From: Vicinamibacteria bacterium | GTDB taxonomy: Bacteria > Acidobacteriota > Vicinamibacteria > Fen-336 | Assembly (NCBI GenBank): GCA_023701125.1 | Contig: JAMPXO010000024.1 | Location: 1-49,171 of the forward strand | Reading direction: 5' to 3' | Length of the DNA: 49,171 nt | Shown: piece by piece, positions 16,401-23,772 of the stretch | How positions within the stretch are numbered: the first letter of the stretch is position 1 | Layout of the letters: the number at the start of each line of letters is the position of its first letter | Made by a program: the position numbers and the translations under genes | Notes under the pieces: generated by a model | Databases searched by the model: none | What the model was told of the DNA's origin: nothing | Seen by the model: the letters and a program-made list of their open reading frames with translations, nothing else

Positions 16401-16725
16401 CACGGCCCGCCGCGACGTGGAGCGGGCGGTGGCCAAGACGCTGGAGGCCCGAGTGACGGACATCGACCATCTCTGCTGCGGCGAGTTGGGCCGGGTCGAG
16501 CTGCTGTTCGAGGCCGGCCGCCGGCTGGACCGCCCCGACCTCGTCGCCGAGGGCCGCCGTCGGGTCGAAGCCGTCGTCCACGCCGCGGAGCGGCGGGGTC
16601 GCTACGCACTGGGCTTCGAGTCGGGCCCCAGCGTTCCTTCGTTCTTCCAGGGCACGGCCGGCGTCGGCTGGGCCCTGCTGCGCGCGGCTCGTCCGGAGCT
16701 GCCCTCGGTGCTGCTGTGGCAGTGA
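13471..16725 (+). CDS. lanM: Class II lanthipeptide synthetase LanM, CCG type
   Basis: This 1084-residue bifunctional enzyme dehydrates Ser/Thr and closes thioether rings. The N-terminal DUF4135 dehydratase shows YKPKGLESERVF, DGSDFHHENV and FIDLETILCH (kinase-like phosphate and metal residues). The C-terminal LanC-like cyclase shows WCHGASGIG (near 957) and CCGELG (near 1002). In most LanMs the second motif is CHG; the third zinc ligand is therefore Cys here, as in ProcM-type synthetases known for broad substrate range. This fits a cluster with divergent precursors. ATG at 13471 overlaps the GNAT stop (ATGA); the stop overlaps the next GTG. Confidence 0.95.
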   Translation: MTLDDDALRRIVCRAATLEERLHAPFVPAPPRTDDERERAQARIARWQQGSAIGDDALFARRLAWDGLDAERALAVANGVRLADGAGLPTWTEVLRRGVARATELAPLSRAEIAQRCAFLKADEPCAFEQVLAPFVEIASERLTAEAPDLDALVTPAALADMQRHLLQWLCAAGAETLGLEFSLARSLAPVGSGFQVYWFGHADGGGAPGSERYDAFVRELLGGGLARVVEEFAFLGRLLGRVTELWTESSLEFVDRLRADRGELQRAFGGEAPLGRVAAAHAGLSDRHRGGRTTWHVTFESGACCIYKPKGLESERVFLELLAWLNTHGAPLPLRVFAAVHRPTHGWVEVVKPGSCDDEAAVARYYQRAGHMLALAYLLDGSDFHHENVIASGEHLVFIDLETILCHRVRDLGLEEEGANSLANRVFYWDSVFRTALLPRWEFGAGGESYDVSGLGGVSAQATSFTRKAWKHINTDGMELAREVLKTQPSQNVVRVGERVVSPALHVEEMVQGFAEMHGLFRERRKELLAGPLRAMAELPLRFIYRHTKIYTVLLGSYLLPQFLRDGFDASLQVDRLARPLLHTEERHPFWPLIASESRQLLQADIPLLGSWAHRDALEMSDGEELPGFFAEPSFDALRRRLEDLDEADLARQAQYIRASFQLPELARPATAAAEEPVGEAPPLTDDALIAAAVRLADEMERTSIRAGGTATWITLQYHAEAQRWQLQPMAPRLYDGVAGTALFLAGLHHATGHEAAGRLAREAFRGAAAQLDPTWFRLLFEPGIGAGLGATSLLYGLLRGAQLLDEPELLQATLRGVACVTPERIAHDARLDLLGGVAGAAVTLLALHRAGGDDHTLDLAVACGRHLLDKRRAADGGLRAWPTLNATVLAGFSHGAAGIVLALERLHAATGLDEFGQAALEGREWENSIYDEAEGNWPDFRSPRTGRGHAFQSTWCHGASGIGLGRVDRPGGLDDTARRDVERAVAKTLEARVTDIDHLCCGELGRVELLFEAGRRLDRPDLVAEGRRRVEAVVHAAERRGRYALGFESGPSVPSFFQGTAGVGWALLRAARPELPSVLLWQ

Positions 16726-17639
16726 AAAAGCTGTCGGTCCTCGAACTCGGTTACCGCCTGCCCGGCGACTCGCCCGCCAAGGTGGTGCGCGAGATCGCCG
16801 CCTCGGCGCAGGTGCTGGAACGGTTGGGCTACCACCGCCTGTGGTTCGCGGAGCACCACGCCGACCAGCACGTCTACGCTTCCCCCGAACCGCTGGTGGC
16901 GCACGCGGCCGCGGTCACCAGCCGCCTGCGGGTGGGCCCCGCCGGCATCCTGATGAACGTCCACGTGCCGGTGCGGGTGGCCGAGGTGTTCCGCACGCTG
17001 GAGGCGCTGCACCCGGAGCGGATCGACCTCGGCGTCGCCGGCGGGCGGCTGCTGGGCGAGCACGAGAAGGCCTACGGCGTCGAGCCCGAGGAGGTCCTGC
17101 GCTCGGGCCTCTACGGCCGTCGCGTCGAACAGCTCGTCGCCCACCTGCGGGGCGAGCCCGCCCGGGGCCCGCTCGGCGGCCCCGACGTGGCCCCGCGCGA
17201 CGTCGACGGGCCGATCGTGATCTGCCTGGGCGCGGGCCAGGGCCGCGGCAACATGGCGATCGCCGCGAAGCTGGGCCTGCCCTTCTGCTACTCGCTGTTC
17301 CACAGCGGGCCCGACCACGCGCGCGAGGTGATCTCCGAGTACCGCGAGACGTTCCAGCCCAGCCGCTGGCTGCCGCGGCCGTACGCGCTGCTGGCCGTCA
17401 ACATGCTCTGCGGCGCCACCAACAACGACGCGGCGGCGATGCTCAACCGGGCCCGCCTGCACTCGGCCGGCTTCCGGCCTGCGATCCTCGGTCGGCCCGC
17501 GCTGTGCCGCGAGCAGATCGAGCGCCTGCTCGCGCAAAAGGGCGCGGACGAGGTCGTGATCGCCAGCTCGTACCAGGAGGTCTCCGAGCGGCTCGAGGCC
17601 TACCACCTGCTGGCCGAAGCCTGCGGGCTGGGGTCTTGA
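16722..17639 (+). CDS. LLM-class flavin-dependent oxidoreductase (MsnO8-like)
   Basis: This 305-residue protein has the luciferase-like monooxygenase fold. The pattern LGYHRLWFAEHHADQHVYASPEPLVAHAA, followed by RLRVGPAGILMNVHVPVRVAEVF, is diagnostic of the group. It probably uses FMN or F420. Located between LanM and an SdpAB-like pair with four-base overlaps on both sides (GTGA, TTGA), it is likely a tailoring oxidoreductase, for instance reducing dehydroalanine or oxidising a side chain. The reaction is inferred. Confidence 0.85.
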   Translation: MKKLSVLELGYRLPGDSPAKVVREIAASAQVLERLGYHRLWFAEHHADQHVYASPEPLVAHAAAVTSRLRVGPAGILMNVHVPVRVAEVFRTLEALHPERIDLGVAGGRLLGEHEKAYGVEPEEVLRSGLYGRRVEQLVAHLRGEPARGPLGGPDVAPRDVDGPIVICLGAGQGRGNMAIAAKLGLPFCYSLFHSGPDHAREVISEYRETFQPSRWLPRPYALLAVNMLCGATNNDAAAMLNRARLHSAGFRPAILGRPALCREQIERLLAQKGADEVVIASSYQEVSERLEAYHLLAEACGLGS

Positions 17640-18127
17640 TCGCCACCGCGATCCTGGTCGCGCTGGCGGCCTGGCTCGGCGCCCTGCTGTGGGCGCAGCG
17701 CGCGGGCGGAGCCTTCGGCTTCCGCCTGGCGCGGATGCTGGCGCCGCAGTGGGGCCTGTTCACCGCGCCGGTGCCGTGGCTCAGCATGGTCGCCCTGTAC
17801 CGGGTGGAAGACGAGGGCGGCCCGGCGAGCGAGTGGCTGGAGTTGCCGCCGCGCCGCGCGCCCACGGGCTACGAGGCGCCGTGGGGGCTCGAGCGCCGCT
17901 ACGGCAAGATCCACGCGGACCTGGCCGGCGAGCTCGTGCAGGCGCGGCTCGCGCTGCCGCGCCCGCAGGTCGCCGAGTGCCGGGCCTACCGCGCCCTGCT
18001 CGACCAGGCTCGGCACGCGGCGCAGGGCGCCGGAGGCAGCGTGCGCTTCTGCCTGCGCACCGAGGACCCCGATTGGCCCGCAGAGCGGCCGCGCATCGTG
18101 TTCCTGTCCGAGGCTCACCCGCTGTGA
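17636..18127 (+). CDS. SdpA-like small membrane-anchored protein (copy B)
   Basis: This 163-residue protein has an N-terminal membrane segment (IATAILVALAAWLGALLWA) and a soluble domain with MLAPQWGLFTAPVPWLSMVALY, reminiscent of the WGFF motif region of SdpA proteins. It has exactly the same length as copy A at 12030-12521. The start is TTG at 17636, overlapping the upstream stop (TTGA). It is followed by an HTTM membrane protein through GTGA. Confidence 0.66.
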   Translation: MIATAILVALAAWLGALLWAQRAGGAFGFRLARMLAPQWGLFTAPVPWLSMVALYRVEDEGGPASEWLELPPRRAPTGYEAPWGLERRYGKIHADLAGELVQARLALPRPQVAECRAYRALLDQARHAAQGAGGSVRFCLRTEDPDWPAERPRIVFLSEAHPL

Positions 18128-18921
18128 GCCCCGAACACGCGCAGCGGCTGGTCGAGGCCTGCGTCGGCGGCGCGATCGCGCTGTCGTCACTCGAGGGCCT
18201 GTGCCTGCACCGCGAGCGCGAGCCCGGCCGGGCCTGGGCGTGGAGCCCGCACCACGTCGCACGGCCCGCGCCCCTGCAGCCGCTCTATGCGGAGCCGGGC
18301 TACACGGTGGCGTGCGGGTTGCGGCTGGCGTTGGCCCTCGCTCTGGCGCTGGGCGCGCTCGACGGCCTCGGGCGCGCGCTCGCGCTGTTCACGCTGCTGC
18401 TGATCGGCTTCCTCGTCCACGACCGCCTGCGCTACGGCACGACCGGCGCCGACCTGATGATGGGCATCGTCATCGGCGCCCTCGCCCTCGGTTCGCTCGC
18501 ACCCGCAGATCCCGCCGTGCGCCAGGGCGTGCTGTGGTTCGTCGCCCTGCAGGCCGTGATCGCCTACGCGGCCACCGGCGTCACCAAGCTGCGGGTCCCG
18601 GCCTGGCGCGACGGCCGATACCTCGCTGCCGTCTTCCGCAGCCGCACGATGGGTCATCCGCTGGGCGCCTGGCTGACCGCCGACCGCCGCGTCGCGCGCG
18701 GCCTCTCGCAGGCGGTGATCGCGTTCGAGTGCGCGTTCCCGCTGGCGCTCGTCTGCGGCGAGTGGGGCGCGCTCGCCTTCTGCGCAGCGGCCCTCGTCTT
18801 CCACGCGTCGATCGCGTGGCTGATGGGCCTGAAGATGTTCATCCTCGCCTTCGGCGCCACCTGGCCGGCGATCGTGTGGTGCGCGGGGGAGGCCGAGCGC
18901 GTCCTCCGCGCGATGTTCTAG
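18124..18921 (+). CDS. HTTM/SdpB-like integral membrane protein (copy B)
   Basis: This 265-residue polytopic membrane protein is paralogous to that at 11281-12030. It shares ALSSLEGL near the start, an [25 protein letters not shown] segment matching TTAGVMKAWMASWRDGSLLAALLRT, and a [20 protein letters not shown] segment near the C-terminus. Together with the preceding gene it forms the second SdpAB-like pair. It closes the plus-strand arm of the RiPP cluster, its stop sharing a CTAG with the convergent macrodomain gene. Maturation, export or self-protection are all possible. Confidence 0.72.
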   Translation: MSPEHAQRLVEACVGGAIALSSLEGLCLHREREPGRAWAWSPHHVARPAPLQPLYAEPGYTVACGLRLALALALALGALDGLGRALALFTLLLIGFLVHDRLRYGTTGADLMMGIVIGALALGSLAPADPAVRQGVLWFVALQAVIAYAATGVTKLRVPAWRDGRYLAAVFRSRTMGHPLGAWLTADRRVARGLSQAVIAFECAFPLALVCGEWGALAFCAAALVFHASIAWLMGLKMFILAFGATWPAIVWCAGEAERVLRAMF

Positions 18922-19454
18922 TCGCCGACCGCGCTCGCCACGGCGCGGCGGAGCTCGCGCTCGACCTCGTCGTCGAACAGCACCGCGAAGAGCACGCGCG
19001 TGATCGACGGGTGGCGCTGCAGTTCCCGCGTCACGGTTCGCGCGGCGACGTCCGCGCCAAGGTCCTTCGGGTAGCCGTAGATGCCGCAACTGATCGCCGG
19101 GAAGGCCAGGCTCGCGCAGCCGTGGGCAGTGGCCAGCTCGATCGCGACCCGGTAGCACGAGGCGAGCTGCTCGGGCTCGCCCTGGCCACCGCCGCGCCAG
19201 ACTGGCCCCACCGCGTGGATCACGTAGCGCGCCTTCAGCCGGTGGCCGCGGGTGATCTTCGCGGAACCGGTCGCGCAGCCGCCGAGCGCGCGGCACTCGG
19301 CGAGCAGTTCCGGGCCCGCGGCGCGATGGATCGCCCCGTCGACTCCCCCGCCGCCGAGCAGGCTCGCGTTGGCGGCGTTGACGATCGCGTCCACGTCGAG
19401 GGTCGTGATGTCGGCCCGCACGACCTCGATCCTGGACGCGCCCACAAGCGTCAC
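18918..19454 (-). CDS. Macrodomain protein (O-acetyl-ADP-ribose deacetylase-like)
   Basis: This 178-residue single-domain macro protein has [24 protein letters not shown] near residue 25 and [12 protein letters not shown] near residue 115, the ADP-ribose binding signatures of the YmdB/MacroD-type group. It likely removes ADP-ribose or acetyl from ADP-ribosylated targets. GTG start at 19454 overlaps the stop of the upstream DMP19-like gene (GTGA). Confidence 0.9.
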   Translation of the reverse strand: MTLVGASRIEVVRADITTLDVDAIVNAANASLLGGGGVDGAIHRAAGPELLAECRALGGCATGSAKITRGHRLKARYVIHAVGPVWRGGGQGEPEQLASCYRVAIELATAHGCASLAFPAISCGIYGYPKDLGADVAARTVTRELQRHPSITRVLFAVLFDDEVERELRRAVASAVGD

Positions 19455-20191
19455 AGCGCCTCTTCCATCGGCTGCACGTAACGCATGCAGAGCGCGGCGA
19501 GGTCCTCGGGGCGGTCGTAGAACGCCGTATCGAGCCGGCCGAGGGCCGCCTCGTCGTCGGCCTTCTCGAGCGCTGTCCGCAACCAGCGCGCCGTGCGTGC
19601 GGCGCCGATCTGCTCGAGCGCCCGGGCCGCGTCACCTGCCCGCCGCCGCCCCTTGTTCAGGAGGTACTGCGAGAACCCGCCGTTGTTGACGTCGGCCTCC
19701 AGGTCGCCCACCAGCAGCACCAGCCGATCGCCCTTCGCGAGGCGGCGCGGGCGCGGCTTCCCCGCCTCGGGCCCGAGGCCCGCGGCGGCGGCGAAGCGCG
19801 CGTAGAACGCTTCGTGCAGCGCCGCCCGCGCGCGCTCGCCCCGCTTCTGCGGGCGCGGCGCGACCGCGACCTCCCACTTCACCAGCGCGCTGAAGACGAC
19901 CGGGCCGGGATTGACCACGATCTCGAGCACGCGTCCGTCGCGGCGGACCTCGCGCCAGCTGCGGAACGGCCCGGCCTGCACGACGGCTTCGAGCGCGTGC
20001 CCCGAGGCCTTGAGCCGCTCGATCAGCGCCTGCGCGCCCGAGGCGCCCGCGTCGCGGACCAGCCGGAACAGCTCGTTCTCGGCCCGCGCCCGCGCGTCCG
20101 CGATCTTCCCGCCCTCCGGCGCCTTGGCCACCAGCGCGGCGATCCGCTCCACGACCGCGTCGACCAGCGCCTGCCGCTTCGAAGAATTCAT
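19451..20191 (-). CDS. DUF4375/DMP19-like domain protein
   Basis: This 246-residue protein has an N-terminal region of unclear fold and a C-terminal DMP19-like (DUF4375) domain: [20 protein letters not shown], then [18 protein letters not shown]19 proteins include acidic DNA mimics, but many members are of unknown function; the N-terminal half here is basic rather than acidic. It is coupled to a macrodomain gene, so the pair may act together, possibly in stress or defence (inference). ATG at 20191 is chosen; an upstream in-frame ATG would add a few residues. Confidence 0.72.
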   Translation of the reverse strand: MNSSKRQALVDAVVERIAALVAKAPEGGKIADARARAENELFRLVRDAGASGAQALIERLKASGHALEAVVQAGPFRSWREVRRDGRVLEIVVNPGPVVFSALVKWEVAVAPRPQKRGERARAALHEAFYARFAAAAGLGPEAGKPRPRRLAKGDRLVLLVGDLEADVNNGGFSQYLLNKGRRRAGDAARALEQIGAARTARWLRTALEKADDEAALGRLDTAFYDRPEDLAALCMRYVQPMEEAL

Positions 20192-20279
20192 CGCTCCAAC
20201 GACCATGCCAGTGCCGGCGCGGCCTTGCAAGGTCCCGCACGCGCGACGCTCGACGATCCGGATGAGGGACAATTCACCC

Positions 20280-21224
20280 GTGGTGCTCGACCGGTTGTTC
20301 GCGCGGCGGCTCGTGTTCCTGTCCGGCAAGGGCGGGGTCGGCAAGAGCGTCGTCGGGGCGGCACTCGCGTTGTGCGCGCAGAAGCGCGGGATGCGGGTCG
20401 TGCTGGTCGAGGTCGAGGCGCCGCTGCCGGTGGCGCGACTGCTCGGCGGGCGGCCCGGCGCGTCGCCCATCCATCCCGAAGAAGTGCTGCCGGGCATCCT
20501 CACCGTCAACCTCGAGCCGGCGGCGGTGATGGAGGAGTACATCAAGCGCACGCTGCACATCCAGATGTTCGTGCGGCGGATCGTGCAGAGCCCGATCTAC
20601 CAGCGCTTCTACTCGGCCGCGCCGGGGCTGCCCGAGCTGATGCTGCTGGGCAAGATCATGGACCTGACCGACGACCGCCACGACCACGACCTGGTGATCG
20701 TCGATTCGCCCGCGACGGGGCACGGGCTCTCGTTCCTGAAGGTGCCCTTCGCGGCCTCGGCCGCGATCCCGATCGGCCCCGTCGGCAACGCCGCGCGGCG
20801 CGTGATCAGCCACCTCCAGGACCACGAGCACACGGCGCTGGCCGTCGTCGCGATCCCCGAGGAGATGGCGGTCGTCGAGGGCCTCGAGTTCCTGGAGCAG
20901 GCGCAGCGCGAGGTCGGCATCGCGGCCGAGGCCGTGATCCTCAACCAGTGCCACGAGGCCGTCTTCGACGAGTCGGAAGAGGCCCGCGTGCTCGAGTTGC
21001 TGGCCGGCGAGGCCGGTGGGCGCCTGGCGCGCGGCGTCAGCCTGCGCGGGGCGCTGGTCGCCGCCCGGCGCCAGATGCGGCGCCGCAAGCTGACCCGCTT
21101 CTACGAGACGCGGTTGAAGCGGGCGACGCCGCTGCCGCTGCTGCGCCTGCCCCGCATCTTCGCAGAGGAACTGGGCCTCGACGACCTGCGGGGGCTGGCG
21201 GCTCGACTGGAGGCCCATCCATGA
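20280..21224 (+). CDS. ArsA-family ATPase 1
   Basis: This protein of about 314 residues has the deviant Walker A SGKGGVGKS near residue 16 and the ArsA-family segment DLVIVDSPATGHGLSFLKVP. The usual switch I DPA is replaced by VEVEAPLPVARLLGG. GTG at 20280 is preferred because GAGGGA precedes it by 10 bases; an in-frame ATG at 20262 is the alternative. First of three adjacent, non-identical ArsA paralogues joined by four-base overlaps, suggesting a hetero-oligomeric ATPase. Known relatives handle arsenite or insert membrane proteins (Get3); no arsenic genes occur here. Confidence 0.85.
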   Translation: MVLDRLFARRLVFLSGKGGVGKSVVGAALALCAQKRGMRVVLVEVEAPLPVARLLGGRPGASPIHPEEVLPGILTVNLEPAAVMEEYIKRTLHIQMFVRRIVQSPIYQRFYSAAPGLPELMLLGKIMDLTDDRHDHDLVIVDSPATGHGLSFLKVPFAASAAIPIGPVGNAARRVISHLQDHEHTALAVVAIPEEMAVVEGLEFLEQAQREVGIAAEAVILNQCHEAVFDESEEARVLELLAGEAGGRLARGVSLRGALVAARRQMRRRKLTRFYETRLKRATPLPLLRLPRIFAEELGLDDLRGLAARLEAHP

Positions 21225-22387
21225 GCCCGCGCCGCGAGCCGGCCGCCGCGCTGCGCGAGGCGTTGCAGGAGCGTCACGTGATCGTCGTCTGCGGCGCGGG
21301 CGGCGTCGGCAAGACGACGACCGCCGCGGCGCTGGGTGTGCAGGCCGCGATGCTCGGTCGCCGCGTCCTCGTCTGCACCATCGACCCCTCGCGGCGGCTG
21401 GCGACGAGCCTCGGCCTGACCCGGCTCTCGGACAAGCCGCGCGCGCTGACCCTCGCGAGGGTGGCGCCGGATGCCGCGGGCGAGATGTCCGCGATGATGC
21501 TCGACACCAAGAGCACGTTCGACGCCCTCGTCCACCGTTACGCGAAGGACGAGGCGGCGCGCGACCGCATCCTCCAGAACCGCTTCTACAAGCACGTCTC
21601 GGCGGCGCTCCACGGCTCCCACGAGTACATGGCGATGGAGAAGCTGCTGGAGCTGACGCTCGACGAGCGCTTCGACCTGGTCGTGCTCGATACCCCGCCC
21701 ACGCTCCACGCGCTCGACTTCCTGGAGGCGCCCGACCGCCTGATGAGCTTCCTCGACGCGAGCGTGTTGCGCTTCTTCCTGCGCCCCTACTTCGCGGCCG
21801 GCCGGGTGACGCTGCGGATCGCCACCCGCACCGGTGCGCTGGCGTTGAAGCTGGCCGATCGCCTGCTCGGGCTGCAGTTCCTGCAGGACCTGTCGGAGTT
21901 CTTCCTCGCCTTCGAGTCGATGTACGACGGTTTCAAGGAGCGGGCGGCCAAGGTCCACGCGCTGCTGCGCGACCCGAGTTCGGGTTTCGTGCTGGTCACC
22001 GCCCCCAATGCCGCCACCCTCGACGAGGCCCGCTACTTCCACGAGCGGCTCACGGAGAAGCAGATGCCGTTCGTCGCCTTGATCGTCAACCGCCTTCACC
22101 CCGACCCAGCGCAGGAACCCGACCCTGGCGGCCCGCTGCCGACACTGCCCGCCGGGCTCGACGCCAAGTTGATCGCCGTGCACCGCGACATGCAGGCGCT
22201 GGCCCGGGCCGAGGCCAAGACGCTGATCCGGCTCGAGGTCGACACCGGCGAGCCGCCGCTGCTGGTGCCGGAGCTGGAGACCGACATCCACGACCTGCGC
22301 GGCCTGCGCGAGGCCGGCGACCTGATCCTGGGCGCCCGGACCCTGCCCCGGCGGCGGGTGCGGCGCGCGGCAGGAGCGCGGGCGTGA
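21221..22387 (+). CDS. ArsA-family ATPase 2
   Basis: This 388-residue protein has Walker A CGAGGVGKTTT near residue 27 and switch I TIDPSRRLATSLGL, a form seen in ArsA-like ATPases of Actinobacteria and other phyla. It also has DLVVLDTPPTLHALDFL for Walker B/switch II. A hydrophobic stretch (VLRFFLRPYFAAGRVTLRI) could bind a membrane-protein client. ATG at 21221 overlaps the previous stop (ATGA). Confidence 0.87.
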   Translation: MSPRREPAAALREALQERHVIVVCGAGGVGKTTTAAALGVQAAMLGRRVLVCTIDPSRRLATSLGLTRLSDKPRALTLARVAPDAAGEMSAMMLDTKSTFDALVHRYAKDEAARDRILQNRFYKHVSAALHGSHEYMAMEKLLELTLDERFDLVVLDTPPTLHALDFLEAPDRLMSFLDASVLRFFLRPYFAAGRVTLRIATRTGALALKLADRLLGLQFLQDLSEFFLAFESMYDGFKERAAKVHALLRDPSSGFVLVTAPNAATLDEARYFHERLTEKQMPFVALIVNRLHPDPAQEPDPGGPLPTLPAGLDAKLIAVHRDMQALARAEAKTLIRLEVDTGEPPLLVPELETDIHDLRGLREAGDLILGARTLPRRRVRRAAGARA

Positions 22388-23562
22388 GGATCGTCCTCTA
22401 CTCCGGCAAGGGTGGCGTCGGCAAGACCAGCCTGTCGGCGGCCTCGGCCGTGCGGGCCGCGCAACTCGGCCACCGCACGCTGGTCGTCAGCACGGACGCG
22501 GCGCACTCGCTGGCCGACGCGCTCGACGTGCCGGTCGGCGGCGTGCCCACGCCGGTCGCCAAGAACCTCGACGCGCTCGAGATCGACGTCAACCTCGAGC
22601 TGGAGTCGCACTGGGGCGTGATCCACGAGTGGCTGACCCGGTTCATGACGGCCAAGGGCGTGGCCGACGCGGTGGCCGAGGAGATCGCGATCCTGCCCGG
22701 GCTGGAGGAGCTGTTCAGCCTGCTCAAGGTGCGTCGCTACGCGCCCGACTACGACTTCGTCGTGGTCGACTGCGCGCCGACCGGCGAGACCGTGCGCATG
22801 CTGGCCGTGCCCGAGGTGCTCTCCTTCTACTTCACCCGCATCTTCCCGCTGCAGCGCTCGATCGTGCGCACGGTGCGGCCGATCGCCCAGCACATGACCG
22901 ACCTGCCACTGCCCCCGGACGACGTGTTCAGCGCGGTCAAGTCGCTCTACGACCAGATGCAGGACCTCGGCCCGCTGCTGCAGGACCCGAAGCTGACCTC
23001 GATCCGGCTGGTGCTGAACCCCGAGCGGATGGTCGTCAAGGAGTCGGAGCGGCTGTACACCTACCTCAACCTGTTCGGCTTCGCGGTCGACGCCGTGGTC
23101 GCCAACCGCGTGCTGCCGGCCGAAGCCGGGGGCGGCTACTTCGACCGCTGGCTGGAGATCCAGAAGGGCCACCTCGCCCACGCGCGCCGGACCTTCGAGC
23201 CGCTGCCGTTCCTGGAGGCAAGACTGTTCGACCGCGAGATGGTCGGCCTGCCGCGGCTCTCGGAGTTCGCGCGCGAGGTCTTCGACTCGCTCGACCCGGC
23301 AGCGGTGATGCACGAGGAGCGCCCCGTCGAGGTCAAGCGCGAGGGCCGCTTCTACGCCCTCTACGTGCGGCTGCCGTTTGCGGAGAAGGACTCGATCGAC
23401 GTCCACGCCTCGGGCGAGGACCTGGTGATCCAGGTCGACAACCAGCGCCGCACGCTGTTGCTGCCGCGGACCCTGGCCGGGCGCCGGGTCACCGGCGCCA
23501 CCTTCCGCGACCGTCGCCTGCGGGTCGCCTTCGGAGAGAGAATGCGCCATGCCCGAGCGTGA
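22384..23562 (+). CDS. arsA: ArsA-family ATPase 3 with C-terminal HSP20-like domain
   Basis: This 392-residue protein has Walker A SGKGGVGKTSL, switch I STDAAHSLADALDV and FVVVDCAPTGETVRMLAVPEVL. The last 75 residues (VKREGRFYALYVRLPF to GATFRDRRLRVAF) match the ArsA HSP20-like domain found in many bacterial ArsA homologues. This is the most canonical of the three paralogues. GTG start at 22384 overlaps the upstream stop (GTGA). No arsenite-binding Cys cluster is evident, so arsenite transport is unlikely. Confidence 0.9.
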   Translation: MRIVLYSGKGGVGKTSLSAASAVRAAQLGHRTLVVSTDAAHSLADALDVPVGGVPTPVAKNLDALEIDVNLELESHWGVIHEWLTRFMTAKGVADAVAEEIAILPGLEELFSLLKVRRYAPDYDFVVVDCAPTGETVRMLAVPEVLSFYFTRIFPLQRSIVRTVRPIAQHMTDLPLPPDDVFSAVKSLYDQMQDLGPLLQDPKLTSIRLVLNPERMVVKESERLYTYLNLFGFAVDAVVANRVLPAEAGGGYFDRWLEIQKGHLAHARRTFEPLPFLEARLFDREMVGLPRLSEFAREVFDSLDPAAVMHEERPVEVKREGRFYALYVRLPFAEKDSIDVHASGEDLVIQVDNQRRTLLLPRTLAGRRVTGATFRDRRLRVAFGERMRHARA

Positions 23563-23767
23563 GAGGTCCCGCAAGGCGTGCTGCATGGTGTCGGAGCTGC
23601 TCGAAGAATCGGGCGTCGACCGCGAGAAGCTGCGGCTCGCCAGGCGCCAGATCCTGGAAGGCGTGATCCTGATGTGCCGCTGGCAGCTCGAGCGGATGGA
23701 GGAGGCGACCGCAGCCGAGCCCGCGCCGAAGAAGCCGCGGCGCGGCCGCCGGATCGTGGTCGAGTAG
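23549..23767 (+). CDS. Small uncharacterised protein after the ArsA genes
   Basis: This 72-residue protein overlaps the third ArsA gene by 14 bases. It has a predicted helical core (ACCMVSELLEESGVDREKLRL, then ARRQILEGVILMCRWQLERM) with three Cys and a basic, proline-containing tail (KKPRRGRRIVVE). GAGAGA lies a few bases before the ATG. No family recognised. Its conserved position in the operon would support a partner or regulator role for the ATPases. Confidence 0.7.
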   Translation: MPERERSRKACCMVSELLEESGVDREKLRLARRQILEGVILMCRWQLERMEEATAAEPAPKKPRRGRRIVVE

Positions 23768-23772
23768 GCGCC

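Larger units (their letters stand above)
753..18921. other. RiPP biosynthetic gene cluster (NHLP-leader lanthipeptide type, arginase- and radical SAM-tailored)
   Basis: The block contains three NHLP precursors, a LanM, two cobalamin-type radical SAM maturases, a UPF0489/peptide-arginase-like protein, a JmjC-like oxygenase, two GNATs, an LLM flavin oxidoreductase, an S41 protease and two SdpAB-like pairs. The left arm (753-5573 with the precursors) runs on the minus strand. The right arm (12575-18921) runs on the plus strand. The unidentified protein at 1-678 may also belong. No dedicated C39-peptidase ABC exporter is seen, so export may lie to the left of the window or elsewhere. The family assignments are by motif; the joint function is inferred. 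Confidence 0.88.

Noticed and set aside
12391-17639. Very long open frames in alternative frames over the LanM region
   Set aside because: High GC leaves stops rare in shadow frames; their translations are Arg/Pro/Ala-rich with no motifs, while the LanM and LLM frames carry clear family signatures.
16722-17639. Bacterial bioluminescence gene
   Set aside because: The fold is shared with luciferase, but no partner subunit or lux gene is present; the LanM operon context fits a tailoring enzyme.
22384-23562. Arsenite efflux operon
   Set aside because: No arsB, arsR, arsC or arsenite-binding Cys cluster; three ArsA paralogues in one operon fit another role.
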